From: Candidatus Peribacterales bacterium
GTDB lineage: Bacteria; Patescibacteriota; Gracilibacteria; Peribacterales; Peribacteraceae
Direction: 5' to 3'
NCBI GenBank assembly: GCA_020059985.1
Contig: JAGVCI010000069.1
Span: 1 to 18,095 of the forward strand
DNA length: 18,095 nucleotides
The translations under genes and the position numbers were made by a program. Shown here piece by piece: positions 1 through 7,018 of this stretch. Below the pieces are notes generated by a model that was not told where the DNA came from, searched no databases, and worked only from the letters and a program-made list of their open reading frames with translations. Numbering within the stretch: position 1 is the stretch's first letter; every line of letters begins with the position of its first letter.

Positions 1-1
1 C

Positions 2-1231
2 ATCAATGGCACACACGGTGTGCGCATCGGTTCCAATGGTCGTTGGCAGCTCAGTGGAACGGGGAGTGTGACGAGTGATGGGTTCATCACATCTGTTACT
101 ATTTCCTCACCGGAAACAAACGTTGTCGAAGCACTCGTGCGGACGACATGGAACCTTTCCAGAGAGCGCACAGGAACTGTCGAGTTCTCCACACGCGTCA
201 CAAACTGGCGTCGCACCCATACCATTGGAAACTGGTCTGTGGTGACGCAAGTCGCGCGCGTCACAGAATCACCCGCTCCTGCGTTCAACGGCATCGCCGT
301 TGCAGGAAATACCGTTTTTGTAACGAGCGACCTCGCTGCGGGCGCAGGTCTCTACCTTTATGACATCACGACCATCACATCGCCTACGCGCATTGTCGAT
401 ACATTTACCATGGCCGCGCCGGCATACGACGTACTTGTGGGGACACAAAATCGTTTGTTCGTGGTAACAGGTACCACAAGTGACGAAGTACGAATCTACG
501 ATATTTCCTCACCATCTACATTTTCTGAGGCCGCTCTCCTTGGTAGTTACAACCTTCCCGGCAGTGGACGTGGTCGATCACTCGCTCTCATCGGTGGCAT
601 ATTGTTTGTCGGTGCCACCCAGGATGGAACGGAGCATGAGCTTTACGTGCTCGATGTTAGCGATCCGTCTGCTATCACTCTTCTCGATTCCTTGAGCGAC
701 GAAGGATCTTATAACGACATCATGCTCTATAACGGATACGCCTACATCGCGAGCAGCGAGGATGTCTCGGAGCTTGTCGTTATTGATACATTTGACCCCG
801 CTAACCTTACCGTTGCTCCGGGATCGGGTTATAACCTCACTGATACTCCCGACGGACTCGCCGCGCGTGCGTTCTCCAATCGCGTTCTTGTCGGACGCAG
901 CGTAGGCGCCATCATCCAAGAACTCGCGCTCTTCGATATCACCAATAGTCCGGCGCCTTCTCCTCCACCGGGTCCGTGGTACCACGATGTCGGCGCGAGC
1001 TCTCTCGCTCTTTCAGTTGATCCCACAGGCCGATATGCGTTCCTTGCGACCGATCAAAACACTCTAGAACTTCAGGTCTACGACGTGCCGATGTTTGCCA
1101 ACAATCAGTATCCGCGCGTTGGCGCGTACTCCAGTACAACAGGCATCGGTCGCGCTGTGCATTACGATCTCTCTCGTGACCGGCTCTTCTTCGCGACGAG
1201 TACCGCTCTGCATATCCTCCGTCCCAACTAA
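2..1231 (+). CDS. Type IV minor pilin-like protein with C-terminal LVIVD-type beta-propeller (5' partial)
   Basis: The frame is open from base 2, so the true start lies left of the window; the GTG at 20 is internal. The first 65 visible residues (SDGFITSVTISSP, then VEALVRTTWNLSRERTGTVEFSTRVTNWRR) resemble the C-terminal strand region of type IV minor pilins. From about residue 85 the protein becomes short repeats of the form hydrophobic strand, NRLFVVTG, then LYVLDVSDPS or VVIDTFDPAN, which is the LVIVD/beta-propeller pattern and fills the rest. It is probably an exported, pilus-associated protein with a surface propeller. The prepilin N-terminus is inferred from the gene neighbourhood, not seen. 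The stop TAA overlaps the next ATG by one base (TAATG), so it is translationally coupled to the following pilin-like genes. Ligand unknown. Confidence 0.75.
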   Translation: MNGTHGVRIGSNGRWQLSGTGSVTSDGFITSVTISSPETNVVEALVRTTWNLSRERTGTVEFSTRVTNWRRTHTIGNWSVVTQVARVTESPAPAFNGIAVAGNTVFVTSDLAAGAGLYLYDITTITSPTRIVDTFTMAAPAYDVLVGTQNRLFVVTGTTSDEVRIYDISSPSTFSEAALLGSYNLPGSGRGRSLALIGGILFVGATQDGTEHELYVLDVSDPSAITLLDSLSDEGSYNDIMLYNGYAYIASSEDVSELVVIDTFDPANLTVAPGSGYNLTDTPDGLAARAFSNRVLVGRSVGAIIQELALFDITNSPAPSPPPGPWYHDVGASSLALSVDPTGRYAFLATDQNTLELQVYDVPMFANNQYPRVGAYSSTTGIGRAVHYDLSRDRLFFATSTALHILRPN

Positions 1232-1653
1232 TGATCAATCTCCATTCCCGCGACGGCTACACTTTCCTTCTCAGCATCCTTTTTGTGGGAGCGATTGCGA
1301 CGGCAGTGACAGGAACCATGCTTCTCCTCGGGTGGCTGGCACTCCGCAACAGTGACACTGCCGAACGTTCTGCAAAAGCATACGAACTCGCGCGCACGTG
1401 CGCGGAGGTCGCGCTTGAAGAACTCTTTGAAGACAATGCGTACTTGGGCAATGAAGAATTATCTTTATCACAGGGCCTCTGTTATATCCTGCCTATTGGC
1501 GGAACGGGCAACGAAAACAGAACCGTGTGTACCGAGGGGGAGAGTGGTGGAACGGTGCGGCGACTAGAAATTATTCTTGATCACATCCTTCCCTCCATCG
1601 AAATCATCGCGTGGCAGGAAGTGGAGTTTTTCACGTCGTGCTCCTACGAATGA
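1231..1653 (+). CDS. PilX-like type IV pilus assembly protein
   Basis: A 140-residue protein starting at the ATG that overlaps the previous stop. The N-terminus MINLHSRDGYTFLLSILFVG is a short charged leader, a glycine, then a hydrophobic helix to about residue 38, as in prepilin-like proteins of the PilX class. The usual glutamate at mature position 5 is absent (YTFLL). The body contains an alpha region (SAKAYELARTCAEVALEELFED) typical of pilin alpha1-C helices, and a small domain with cysteines (GLCYILP, RTVCTEG, FTSCSYE) that could form disulfides. The stop TGA overlaps the next gene by 4 nt (ATGA), so it is in a tight operon. The specific role (minor pilin in pilus priming) is inferred from position and helix pattern. 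No Shine-Dalgarno is visible. Confidence 0.65.
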   Translation: MINLHSRDGYTFLLSILFVGAIATAVTGTMLLLGWLALRNSDTAERSAKAYELARTCAEVALEELFEDNAYLGNEELSLSQGLCYILPIGGTGNENRTVCTEGESGGTVRRLEIILDHILPSIEIIAWQEVEFFTSCSYE

Positions 1654-2297
1654 AAAACTACCTTCGTCATATACGGCCCACTGATCGCCAAGGAGCGAGT
1701 CTCGTCGAGCTTATGATGTTTGTCGGCTTCTTCGCCCTTTGCAGTGGAGTCATCATCGCGGTTCTCGTTTCCTCCAATGAGCAACGGGTCCGTCAACAAA
1801 TTATTGCATCTGTCGAACAAGAGGGAATGCAGCTCACACGCATTCTTACAAGGCGCATTCGCAGTGCTGAGCGTGTTCTCGCTCCCGCAATCGGTGCCAC
1901 AGGGTCGATTCTCACTTTGCAGATGGCCGACGAAGCACAAAATCCTACGATTATCGCTCTGCAATCTGGCGCACTCATTGTGATAGAACATGACACTCGC
2001 CGCGTAATGAGTTCTGATCGAATCACTATCTCCAATCTCTCTTCTGCCAACACCTCCGCTACCGCTTCTCGTCCAAGTGTTTCTCTTTCCTTTGTCGTTT
2101 CCCGGCAAGTTCCTCTCGCAGGTGCTCTTCCCTATATTCGTCCATTTGAAGTTCTCATCTCACTGTTCCCTGATGATGTTCCAACAGGAGACGATTGCGG
2201 ATGTACTGCCCCCGTCTGCGTAGCAAATCACTATTCATGGCAGGTCTGCGATAATCAAGTCTGTTCGGATGCTCTCACTGATTTGCCCTGTAGCTGA
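1650..2297 (+). CDS. PilW-like prepilin (type IV minor pilin)
   Basis: A 215-residue protein; the ATG at 1650, overlapping the previous stop, is preferred over an upstream start at 1611 because it places a normal prepilin leader first. The leader is 15 residues ending in G, followed by ASLVELMMFVGFFAL: a prepilin peptidase site with the conserved glutamate at mature position 5, then a membrane helix to about residue 40. The following EQRVRQQIIASVEQEGMQLTRILTRRIRSAERVL is typical of PilW/PulJ-type minor pilins. The C-terminal end has a cluster of cysteines (DDCGCTAPVC, QVCDNQVC, LPCS), suggesting a disulfide-stabilised surface domain. It is the last gene of the overlapping three-gene minor-pilin operon. 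Confidence 0.7.
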   Translation: MKNYLRHIRPTDRQGASLVELMMFVGFFALCSGVIIAVLVSSNEQRVRQQIIASVEQEGMQLTRILTRRIRSAERVLAPAIGATGSILTLQMADEAQNPTIIALQSGALIVIEHDTRRVMSSDRITISNLSSANTSATASRPSVSLSFVVSRQVPLAGALPYIRPFEVLISLFPDDVPTGDDCGCTAPVCVANHYSWQVCDNQVCSDALTDLPCS

Positions 2298-2339
2298 TGA
2301 TTTCAAGTTCTTTTAGAGAAACCGTCAACGCAAAGATCG

Positions 2340-2366
2340 TTGTTGAACAAAAAATTTGTATATAGT
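2340..2366 (+). promoter_or_regulatory. Possible pilin promoter
   Basis: An AT-rich stretch in the 132 nt gap before the pilin gene holds TATAGT (2361-2366) with TTGTTG (2340-2345) upstream, though the 15 nt spacer is short. Position fits a separate promoter for the pilin gene. Weak call. Confidence 0.3.
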
Positions 2367-2383
2367 TTGCAAAAGAATACTGA

Positions 2384-2404
2384 CCCCGAGAGGGGCGGTA
2401 CCCC
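2384..2404 (+). promoter_or_regulatory. Pilin leader with two mutually exclusive GC hairpins
   Basis: CCCC-GAGA-GGGG (2384-2395) forms a 4-bp stem capped by a GNRA tetraloop. The same GGGG (2392-2395) can instead pair with CCCC (2401-2404) across CGGTA. Both lie 26-46 nt before the pilin ATG, downstream of the putative promoter. A regulatory role is inferred only. Confidence 0.35.
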
Positions 2405-2429
2405 TTCCATTTCTTCCCCTAATCTCTTT

Positions 2430-2924
2430 ATGAAAACTCCTTTACTCTCCCGCCACGGGTTTACGCTCATTGAGCTCCTCCTCGTGATCGGAATCATCGC
2501 AATCCTCGCGTCGATCGTGATCGTTGCTATCAACCCGACGAAGCAGCTGGGTGATGCTCGCAACGCACAGCGACGAAGCGACGTGAACACAATTCTGAAC
2601 GCGGTGTACCAGTACGCGATCGATCACAACGGATCGCTCCCGACTTGTATCGACACAACACGCCGCGGTGTGTGTTCTTCTGGATCTGACTGTGCGGGCT
2701 TCGACTCGGGTGATGAAACAGGTGTTGTTGTCACCGATGCTGATGACTGCAACCTGGATGTCCTCACTGGGTCCTACCTCGTAAGCATTCCGATGGATGC
2801 AGGTGGTGCGCCAGCCAACTCCACGTCATACGCAGGATACGATATCGTTCGCGACGCTAACGGTCGTGTGACGGTCTACGCACCGTTCGCCGAGCAGGGT
2901 GCCACGATCACGGTTACTCGCTAA
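2430..2924 (+). CDS. Type IV pilin (major-pilin-like)
   Basis: A 164-residue prepilin. The ATG at 2430 is chosen over an upstream TTG because it yields a classic leader: ten residues ending in G10, then FTLIELLLVIGIIAILASIV with glutamate at mature position 5. Prepilin peptidase would cut after G10 and the helix would anchor and assemble the subunit. The following region, NPTKQLGDARNAQRRSDVNTILNAVYQYAIDHNGSLP, is the standard alpha1-C helix of PulG/PilE-like subunits. Four cysteines (PTCID, GVCSS, SDCAG, DDCNL) could form surface disulfides. It has its own leader and a strong terminator, so it can be expressed separately from and more strongly than the minor pilins, as expected for a major subunit; that last point is inference. 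Confidence 0.85.
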   Translation: MKTPLLSRHGFTLIELLLVIGIIAILASIVIVAINPTKQLGDARNAQRRSDVNTILNAVYQYAIDHNGSLPTCIDTTRRGVCSSGSDCAGFDSGDETGVVVTDADDCNLDVLTGSYLVSIPMDAGGAPANSTSYAGYDIVRDANGRVTVYAPFAEQGATITVTR

Positions 2925-2943
2925 AAGACCTGATTTTTGCTCT

Positions 2944-2974
2944 AAAAAAAGCCCCGCATTAGCGGGGCTTTTTT
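2944..2974. terminator. Intrinsic terminator after the pilin gene (bidirectional)
   Basis: Seven-base-pair GC stem (GCCCCGC at 2951-2957 with GCGGGGC at 2962-2968), ATTA loop, six T afterwards and seven A before it. A textbook Rho-independent terminator; the A-tract lets it work on the other strand too. Confidence 0.95.
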
Positions 2975-3000
2975 GTAGGTTTTCGCCCATTTATGGCACA

Positions 3001-3036
3001 TAGGCAGAATGCCGTTTTTCTGCTATAATAAGAGGA
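3001..3036 (+). promoter_or_regulatory. Extended -10 promoter and SD for the histidine kinase
   Basis: TATAAT at 3024-3029 is preceded by TG one base earlier (extended -10) and by TAGGCA (3001-3006) at a 17 nt spacing, 4 of 6 matches to the -35 consensus. AGAGGA at 3031-3036 may act as ribosome binding site, but it lies at the expected transcription start, 13 nt from the ATG, so the 5' leader is very short. Confidence 0.7.
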
Positions 3037-3049
3037 AAAACGGACATCT

Positions 3050-5275
3050 ATGCCTACACAAAAGTCAGAGCAGGCCTTCGCGCTCCCCCCTCTTAAAAGG
3101 TCCATCCTCCAGAGGGCGGTCGTGCAGTACATGGCGTTCACGATCTGCATCATCGTGACACTCACGGTGCTCACGTTCATCGTCGGGCGAAACGTGATTG
3201 AGGAGCGTGCACTCGCACAGATTTCCTCGATGGTCGCGGCGAAAGAAGACTTGATTGAGCGTTCACTCCAGTCTGACCGCGAAGCTGTCGCTCTCCTCGC
3301 AACGCGCGCTGACGTGCGTGAAGCAATCGATGCACGCAACGCAATTCCGCTTCTTGAAGAAGTGATGGCGACCCTCAATACAGAGGGTCAGCGTGTGCTC
3401 GGTGTTTCACTCTTCGACATAGATACGACAACCAAGGCAGAAGTCGGTGTTGTCATCGATCCGCTCGTGGAAGCACCGACAGGAACTATTCTGCGTGCCG
3501 TCGTTGGCGAGACCGGATGGATCGCGCATGACGTGTACTCCCCCATTCGCGATTCGAGTAACCGAAAAATCGGATGGTTGGCCGTTCGATTCGACGCCCA
3601 GGCACTTCGTGAGATCATTCTCGCGACGACTGCTCTAAGCGAAACGGGCGAAGTACTTGTCGCCGCCGCGATCGGCGGAGAATTGGCGCTTTTACACCAT
3701 GGATTTGAGGAAAGTGCCGGAGCGCCGCTCTATCTCGGTTCGATTGAGGAGAACCTACAGTATCAATCTCCACTTGCAGAGGCCCTGAAGGGAACGGAGG
3801 GGGTCCGCCGAGCTGAAGATTATGCTGGAAGAGATGTATATGCAGCGTTCCGCTACGTGCAATCACTCGACTGGGCACTGATGGTGAAAGTTGAGCGCAG
3901 TGCGGTACTCGGGGAGACGGTTCAACTTGCGACTTTCCTCGCCATCATCGGAACAGTGTTTGCACTGGGCGCTGCACTTGTGGCATTTACTCTTGCGCAC
4001 TCGATTGCGACTCCGGTTCTTCGTGTCAGTCGTAAGCTCTCGACACTCGGTCCGGGACACTGGGGCTTTGAGCGCACAGTTCGTACAGGAGACGAAGTCG
4101 AGTTGCTCGATGCAGTGATCACCGACCTCGCTGGCAGACTCCAAACTGTGTATACACACCTCGAAGAAGAAGTGCGAGCTCGCACACAGGAACTCCGCGA
4201 ACAGTTTGTGAAAGATCGTGCGATTTTGGAGAGCGTGGAATACGGAATTCTGACGGTCGACGTCAAAGGAGACATCGTCGATGTGAACCCAGCGTCGTGC
4301 CGTTTGCTCGGCTATACGCCAGATGAGCTTCTTGGCTCTTCTATCTCGAAAGTGCGGTTTCTCGCTCGTAAAAACGAATCGAAGTTGGGTGACTCCCATC
4401 CAGTTCTCTTCGCGCTCGAGAAGCGCGCCTCTGTCCGCGGCACGGGTATGACGCACATGAACATCGTTGGGAAAAATGACATTCTTCTCCCGGTGAACTT
4501 CATCGCGACTCCGCTTGTGGATGAAGGTGGAATGCTCGGCGCTGTGCTCCTCTTCCAGGATATGACCGATGAACGTCGTGTGGATTACATCAAAACCGAG
4601 TTCATCACACTTGCATCGCATCAGCTGCGCACGCCCATCTCTACTTTGCGTTGGTATTTGGAAATTTTGTCCGGAGATGAAGTAAAAAATCTCTCCGAGA
4701 CTCAGAAAGAATCTCTCCAAGAGATGCAAGACGCGGCGAAACGTATGTCGAACCTCGTCGATGCTCTCCTTCACGCTGCAAAACTCGAGGGTGGAGCGAT
4801 CGAACCGAAGATCGAAGAGATCGATGCTGCGAAATTGGTTCGCGACATCGCGGAAGAACTGCGCACGCTCGCGAAAGACGCCAAGATCGCGTGCACCATC
4901 ACTGTTCCGGAGAAAGCGATCACTCTTAAAACAGACCCGATCCTCCTCCACGTCGTGCTGCAGAACCTTTTCAGTAATGCGGTGAAGTACTCCAAAGCCG
5001 GAGACGAGGTCTATATTGCCCTTATAGAGCGAAAAGAAGGAATCGAGGTCACCGTGCGTGATTCCGGCATCGGTATCCCGAAGGAGCAACAGAAACGCCT
5101 CTTCGAACGTCTCTTCCGAGCCAGTAATGCCATGACGAAAGACCCTGATGGAAACGGTCTGGGGCTCTTCATTTCGAAGATGGTCATGGAAATTCTCAGC
5201 GGAACCATTTCATTTGTGAGTGAGGAAGGAAAAGGATCGACGTTCTCCGTCACGCTCCCGTTCACTGCGAAATAA
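3050..5275 (+). CDS. Membrane sensor histidine kinase (Cache-like, HAMP, PAS, HisKA, HATPase)
   Basis: A 741-residue sensor kinase. Membrane helix 1 is at about 24-46 and helix 2 at 292-315; the roughly 245 residues between them form an extracytoplasmic domain with Cache-like features (GWIAHDVYSPIRDSS, IGWLAVRFDAQAL, SLDWALMVKVER). HAMP follows (about 316-370), then a coiled coil, a PAS domain (387-505, GILTVDVKGDIVDVNPASCRLLGY), and HisKA with the phospho-acceptor H524 in SHQLRTPIS. The ATPase has the N box (N639, N643 in NLFSNAVKYS), G1 at D671 (DSGIGIP), and DGNGLGLFISKMV. All catalytic motifs look intact. It should sense an external signal and phosphorylate a response regulator, but none is encoded in the window, so it is an orphan here. 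The ligand cannot be read from sequence. Confidence 0.95.
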   Translation: MPTQKSEQAFALPPLKRSILQRAVVQYMAFTICIIVTLTVLTFIVGRNVIEERALAQISSMVAAKEDLIERSLQSDREAVALLATRADVREAIDARNAIPLLEEVMATLNTEGQRVLGVSLFDIDTTTKAEVGVVIDPLVEAPTGTILRAVVGETGWIAHDVYSPIRDSSNRKIGWLAVRFDAQALREIILATTALSETGEVLVAAAIGGELALLHHGFEESAGAPLYLGSIEENLQYQSPLAEALKGTEGVRRAEDYAGRDVYAAFRYVQSLDWALMVKVERSAVLGETVQLATFLAIIGTVFALGAALVAFTLAHSIATPVLRVSRKLSTLGPGHWGFERTVRTGDEVELLDAVITDLAGRLQTVYTHLEEEVRARTQELREQFVKDRAILESVEYGILTVDVKGDIVDVNPASCRLLGYTPDELLGSSISKVRFLARKNESKLGDSHPVLFALEKRASVRGTGMTHMNIVGKNDILLPVNFIATPLVDEGGMLGAVLLFQDMTDERRVDYIKTEFITLASHQLRTPISTLRWYLEILSGDEVKNLSETQKESLQEMQDAAKRMSNLVDALLHAAKLEGGAIEPKIEEIDAAKLVRDIAEELRTLAKDAKIACTITVPEKAITLKTDPILLHVVLQNLFSNAVKYSKAGDEVYIALIERKEGIEVTVRDSGIGIPKEQQKRLFERLFRASNAMTKDPDGNGLGLFISKMVMEILSGTISFVSEEGKGSTFSVTLPFTAK

Positions 5276-5278
5276 CAT

Positions 5279-5325
5279 AAAGAAAGAGACGCGATCTTGC
5301 GATACGCGCCTCGTTTCTTTTTCTG
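5279..5325. terminator. Shared terminator between the histidine kinase and rnpB
   Basis: An imperfect inverted repeat (5279-5293 with 5305-5320) forms a long A/T-and-GC stem closed by a small loop. Its plus-strand 3' side runs into a T-rich stretch and its minus-strand 3' side is also T-rich. It begins 4 nt after the kinase stop and lies just past the 3' end of rnpB, so it probably ends both convergent transcripts. Confidence 0.65.
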
Positions 5326-5711
5326 CTCTTCTTACGCCGGGTTCTGTCCCTCTCACTTGCGTGAGAATGGGCGATCATCTCTCTGGGGCCGCAATTACTT
5401 GCGTGCCTCGATGCGGAGGGGTGAGCGGTGTAATGGAACCATCACTGGCGCTTTCAAAAGAAAACACGATTCCGCTGACCCAAATCCTCCTTGCACCACC
5501 TAGAGTTTGCCGATCGAGCTTGCGCCCGATCCTCGGTACTCCGAGGCGTTTCACTCCCCTTGCGGGGCTCGTCTCTGTGGCACTAGTCCGTACTCGCCTT
5601 TACCTGATATGTGACGAGCAGGTGGACGTTATCCACTAGGCGTTCCTGTGGTGCCCGGATGTTCCTCCCGCGTCCCGCAAAAACGGGACGGGGCGATCGC
5701 CAAAGAGCAGA
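5322..5711 (-). ncRNA. rnpB: RNase P RNA, bacterial type A-like
   Basis: This 510 nt non-coding gap encodes RNase P RNA, the catalytic RNA that trims the 5' ends of tRNA precursors. On the minus strand the 5' conserved block reads GAGGAACATCCGGGCACC (plus coordinates 5650-5667) and the 3' block GACAGAACCCGGCGTAAG (5331-5348); both match the core of known rnpB genes. Other hallmarks are AGTGCCACAGAGACGA, GAGTGAAACG and GGTGCAAGG. P1 is a perfect 9-bp helix between TCTGCTCTT (5703-5711) and AAGAGCAGA (5322-5330), which sets the ends at about 390 nt. P3 is a perfect 7-bp hairpin (CGTCCCG/CGGGACG). Two P4 positions differ from the usual consensus (see findings). The open frames translated here are shadows. 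Confidence 0.93.
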
Positions 5712-5716
5712 TCTCT

Positions 5717-5745
5717 ATTGTCGCAGAAAAGAGGGTTTGGGGCAA
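5717..5745 (-). promoter_or_regulatory. rnpB promoter
   Basis: On the minus strand TTGCCC (5740-5745) and GACAAT (5717-5722) are separated by exactly 17 nt, and TG sits one base before the -10 (extended -10). The predicted start falls at about 5710, next to the first base of P1. Confidence 0.6.
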
Positions 5746-5787
5746 TAGTTTTGGGATCTATCTGAATATTGATAAGGTGACCGCACT

Positions 5788-6414
5788 ATGAAGCCGAACT
5801 ACGCAGAACTCGCGTTTATCCTCCTCATTGGAGTTCTGCAACCTGTGATAGAACTGCTCTACAGTTCTCGAATTTCCACGTACTACAACGTCGTCGCGGC
5901 GGTTCTTGTTATTGCCTATGTCATCTTTCGTATGGTGCGATCTGGGTCACCCATCTTTTTCCAGTGGGGATTTCGCACAGATAATTTTTGGAAAAGTGTG
6001 CCGCCATTCGCGTTGTTTTCACTTCTCGCAGTTCTCGTTCTCTATGGATACGGATGGTCTATGGGCAACACCCCTCTTCCGATTGGATTTTGGTATGTGC
6101 TGATCCTCTATCCCATCTGGGGAATAGCTCAGCAGTTTGTTCTCCAAAATTTCGTTGCGAGAAATCTGGAGGCAATCATTCCGTCTGTCATCAATCGATC
6201 ACTGATCGTTGCGCTCATCTTTGCGTCCGCACATATTCCATCGATTGAGCTTTTCTCCGTCGCTTTTGTAGCCGGTTTCTTTTTTACATATCTTTTTCAC
6301 CGCTCTCCAAATCTCTTCGCTCTTGGAATTGCACACGGAATCCTCGGAGCGCTCGTCTTCCACTTAGTTCTCGGTCAGGACCAGTGGCTGATCTTGCAGC
6401 AGTATTTTTTGTGA
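5788..6414 (+). CDS. CPBP-family intramembrane protein with an altered first motif
   Basis: A 208-residue, highly hydrophobic protein with about six to eight membrane segments. The C-terminal half fits the CPBP (CAAX protease and bacteriocin-processing) family: motif 1 region GIAQQFVLQNFVARNL, motif 2 FASAHIP, and motif 3 LGIAHGILGAL. In active members motif 1 is EExxxR; here the two glutamates are QQ and the arginine position is Q, while both histidines remain. The protein may therefore bind metal weakly, use another base, or be a non-catalytic member; I recall QQ-type variants in other bacteria, so it may be a subfamily rather than decay. A clear Shine-Dalgarno AAGGTG (5774-5779) lies 8 nt before the ATG, unlike most genes here. 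It is divergent from rnpB. Confidence 0.8.
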   Translation: MKPNYAELAFILLIGVLQPVIELLYSSRISTYYNVVAAVLVIAYVIFRMVRSGSPIFFQWGFRTDNFWKSVPPFALFSLLAVLVLYGYGWSMGNTPLPIGFWYVLILYPIWGIAQQFVLQNFVARNLEAIIPSVINRSLIVALIFASAHIPSIELFSVAFVAGFFFTYLFHRSPNLFALGIAHGILGALVFHLVLGQDQWLILQQYFL

Positions 6415-6415
6415 A

Positions 6416-6491
6416 TGGAGCCGCCGACCGGATTCGAACCGGTGACCTACGCATTACAAGTGCGTTGCTCTACCAGCTGAGCTACGGCGGC
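6416..6491 (-). tRNA. tRNA-Thr (anticodon TGT), CCA encoded
   Basis: Minus-strand cloverleaf of 76 nt including CCA. The acceptor stem is GCCGCCG/CGGCGGC with U73, the D arm GCTCAGCTGGTAGAGC, and the anticodon arm ACGCA-CTTGTAA-TGCGT with anticodon TGT (plus 6456-6458). The T arm ends in the standard GGTTCGAATCC. The 3' CCA lies one base beyond the stop of the convergent CPBP gene. Confidence 0.97.
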
Positions 6492-6559
6492 ACGTGGGGA
6501 AGTACAGCAAAGATCGGGAAGGCTGAACAGGGCAATCGTGAGGAATTCTGTCCGCCCTA

Positions 6560-6955
6560 TTACATGCCCTCTACTTCACGTGTGACCTCTATCTCCCGCT
6601 TCACCTCTTTTAGTTCCCACGAAAGGATGAAGGCAACCGCGGTGCGTAGCACGATCAGGACCGCAAGCTTGCGAAGGTCGTCCCACGTTTGATGCACGAG
6701 TGATTCAATAATGTCTTTTCCGACCAAAAACTCGAGTCCGAGTGCGAGGTGCTTCCCCACTTCGATGCGGATCATCGGGAGATGGTTGTGATTTTTCCCT
6801 TGGAAACTGTAGCGAATGAACATCACCGCGCCGCGCAAAGCACCAATGGCCATGATGGCGATACCTACGTAGCCAATGATGGCTGCGGCGAGGATGCTCA
6901 CTCCATTGAGGTGCACCACAAGCGGCGCTGCGATCAATTCAAGATTAGTGTTCAT
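6560..6955 (-). CDS. DUF1622 family membrane protein
   Basis: A 131-residue protein with membrane helices near the N-terminus (about 18-40) and C-terminus (about 96-115). The central motif IRIEVGKHLALGLEFLVGKDIIESLVHQTWDDLRKLAVLIVLRTAVAFILSWEL is characteristic of the DUF1622 family; the biochemical function of the family is unknown. The ATG at 6953-6955 is chosen over the TTG nine bases upstream because that TTG overlaps the -10 element. No Shine-Dalgarno is visible. It is divergent from the sugar transferase, 63 nt away, and downstream of it lies tRNA-Thr on the same strand. Confidence 0.88.
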   Translation of the reverse strand: MNTNLELIAAPLVVHLNGVSILAAAIIGYVGIAIMAIGALRGAVMFIRYSFQGKNHNHLPMIRIEVGKHLALGLEFLVGKDIIESLVHQTWDDLRKLAVLIVLRTAVAFILSWELKEVKREIEVTREVEGM

Positions 6956-6963
6956 TTGAAACA

Positions 6964-6972
6964 ATTATACCA
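6964..6972 (-). promoter_or_regulatory. Extended -10 for the DUF1622 gene (leaderless)
   Basis: Minus strand TGGTATAAT: a perfect TATAAT (6964-6969) with an extended -10 TG. The gap to the ATG is 8 nt, so transcription should start at or within about two bases of the start codon. Confidence 0.7.
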
Positions 6973-7006
6973 GATTTCTGGGCTTTCTGCGAGGGGGCAC
7001 TCGCCG

Positions 7007-7012
7007 TACACT
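7007..7012 (+). promoter_or_regulatory. -10-like hexamer for the sugar transferase
   Basis: TACACT lies 6 nt before the ATG at 7019, implying a leaderless transcript. GGAG (7013-7016) sits only 2 nt from the ATG, too close for a good Shine-Dalgarno. No convincing -35 is seen. Confidence 0.35.
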
Positions 7013-7018
7013 GGAGCC

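Noticed and set aside
2340..2429. 30-residue extension of the pilin gene from a TTG
   Set aside because: It would bury the prepilin leader and cross the promoter and hairpin region; the ATG at 2430 gives a classic leader.
3863..5089. 408-residue minus-strand open frame
   Set aside because: Complement of the histidine kinase; no domain pattern, whereas the plus frame has every kinase motif.
5220..5639. 139-residue plus-strand open frame in the kinase-CPBP gap
   Set aside because: It lies over RNase P RNA on the other strand; the RNA signatures and P1 pairing are decisive.
6749..7018. 90-residue N-terminal extension of the sugar transferase
   Set aside because: It overlaps the divergent DUF1622 gene, is not hydrophobic, and family members start near the first membrane helix at 7019.
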